Shown piece after piece: positions 63,956-64,000 of a stretch of 64,000 bases of DNA. Position 1 is the stretch's first letter. Each line of letters opens with the position of its first letter. The translations under genes and the position numbers were made by a program. The notes beneath the pieces are model-generated. The model was given only the letters and a program-made list of their open reading frames with translations. It ran no database searches and was not told the origin of the DNA. The DNA lies in NCBI RefSeq assembly GCF_900143265.1, contig NZ_FRDJ01000007.1:34070-98069 (forward strand). The letters are read 5' to 3'. This DNA is from Fervidobacterium gondwanense DSM 13020. Lineage in GTDB: Bacteria; Thermotogota; Thermotogae; Thermotogales; Fervidobacteriaceae.

Positions 63956-64000
63956 TTCTTTCACACTTACACTCTTTCATCACTACAAGTTAACACTATC

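Overview
The window looks like chromosome of a thermophilic, fermentative anaerobe of the Thermotogae, most likely Fervidobacterium. This is an inference from AT-rich DNA with dense, short-spaced operons, the Thermotoga-like galactoside genes, family 5 solute-binding transporters, a B12-type ribonucleotide reductase, Rex, superoxide reductase, rubrerythrin and a minimal SUF-type Fe-S pair. No marker gene fixes the species. I count about 58 protein genes, one tRNA gene, many hairpin terminators and several convincing regulatory sites. No CRISPR array, rRNA or intact mobile element was found.

Layout. 1-1.7 kb: an isochorismatase-like gene (partial), an unknown gene and a DUF1576 membrane protein, all minus. 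1.75-5.75 kb: a leader with a 24-codon ORF and terminator, then a two-gene heterodimeric ABC exporter. 5.9-9.8 kb: an Fe3+-type ABC uptake system. 9.8-17.5 kb (minus): a queuosine-precursor-type transporter, a STAS protein, an ArsB/NhaD-type transporter, a two-gene SUF/SMS system, comB and a large GGDEF-EAL protein that seems to start at an ATT codon. 17.6-19.9 kb: malic enzyme, a small exported protein and a DUF554 protein. 19.95-21.4 kb (minus): perR, rubrerythrin and superoxide reductase. 21.5-23.2 kb: cysE-cysK. 23.4-27.8 kb: pyrC-pyrK-pyrD-pyrF-pyrE behind a PyrR-type attenuator. 27.8-35.2 kb (minus): a galactoside cluster (GH42, LacI regulator, GH36, galT, galK, class II aldolase) with a perfect 26-bp operator. 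35.4-43 kb: an MFS transporter, class II ribonucleotide reductase with paired NrdR-like boxes, rex, a LUD protein, tRNA-Asp, lysA and a class II amidotransferase. 43-48.6 kb: a CsgG-like/beta-barrel envelope protein, a diguanylate cyclase, an H-NOX chemoreceptor, rpmE and an S1-domain protein. 48.6-52 kb (minus): a radical SAM protein, a TetR regulator and an MFS transporter, with a TetR-type operator. 52.1-54.3 kb: an orphan antitoxin, a UgpC/MalK-type ATPase and rsmE. 54.7-61.7 kb: a ROK regulator and a complete family 5 ABC uptake operon. 61.8-63.6 kb (minus): a radical SAM protein and a hotdog thioesterase. 63.7 kb to the end: a decayed transposase gene start.

Themes. Oxygen and redox handling recurs in superoxide reductase, rubrerythrin, PerR, Rex and the H-NOX receptor, whose O2-binding residues are all present. 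Sugar uptake and use is represented by the galactoside operon and the ROK-linked transporter. The most interesting candidate system is the exporter leader at 1756-2021. Its small ORF, RBS-masking stem and terminator contain two mutually exclusive pairings, which suggests ribosome-mediated attenuation of a drug or peptide exporter.
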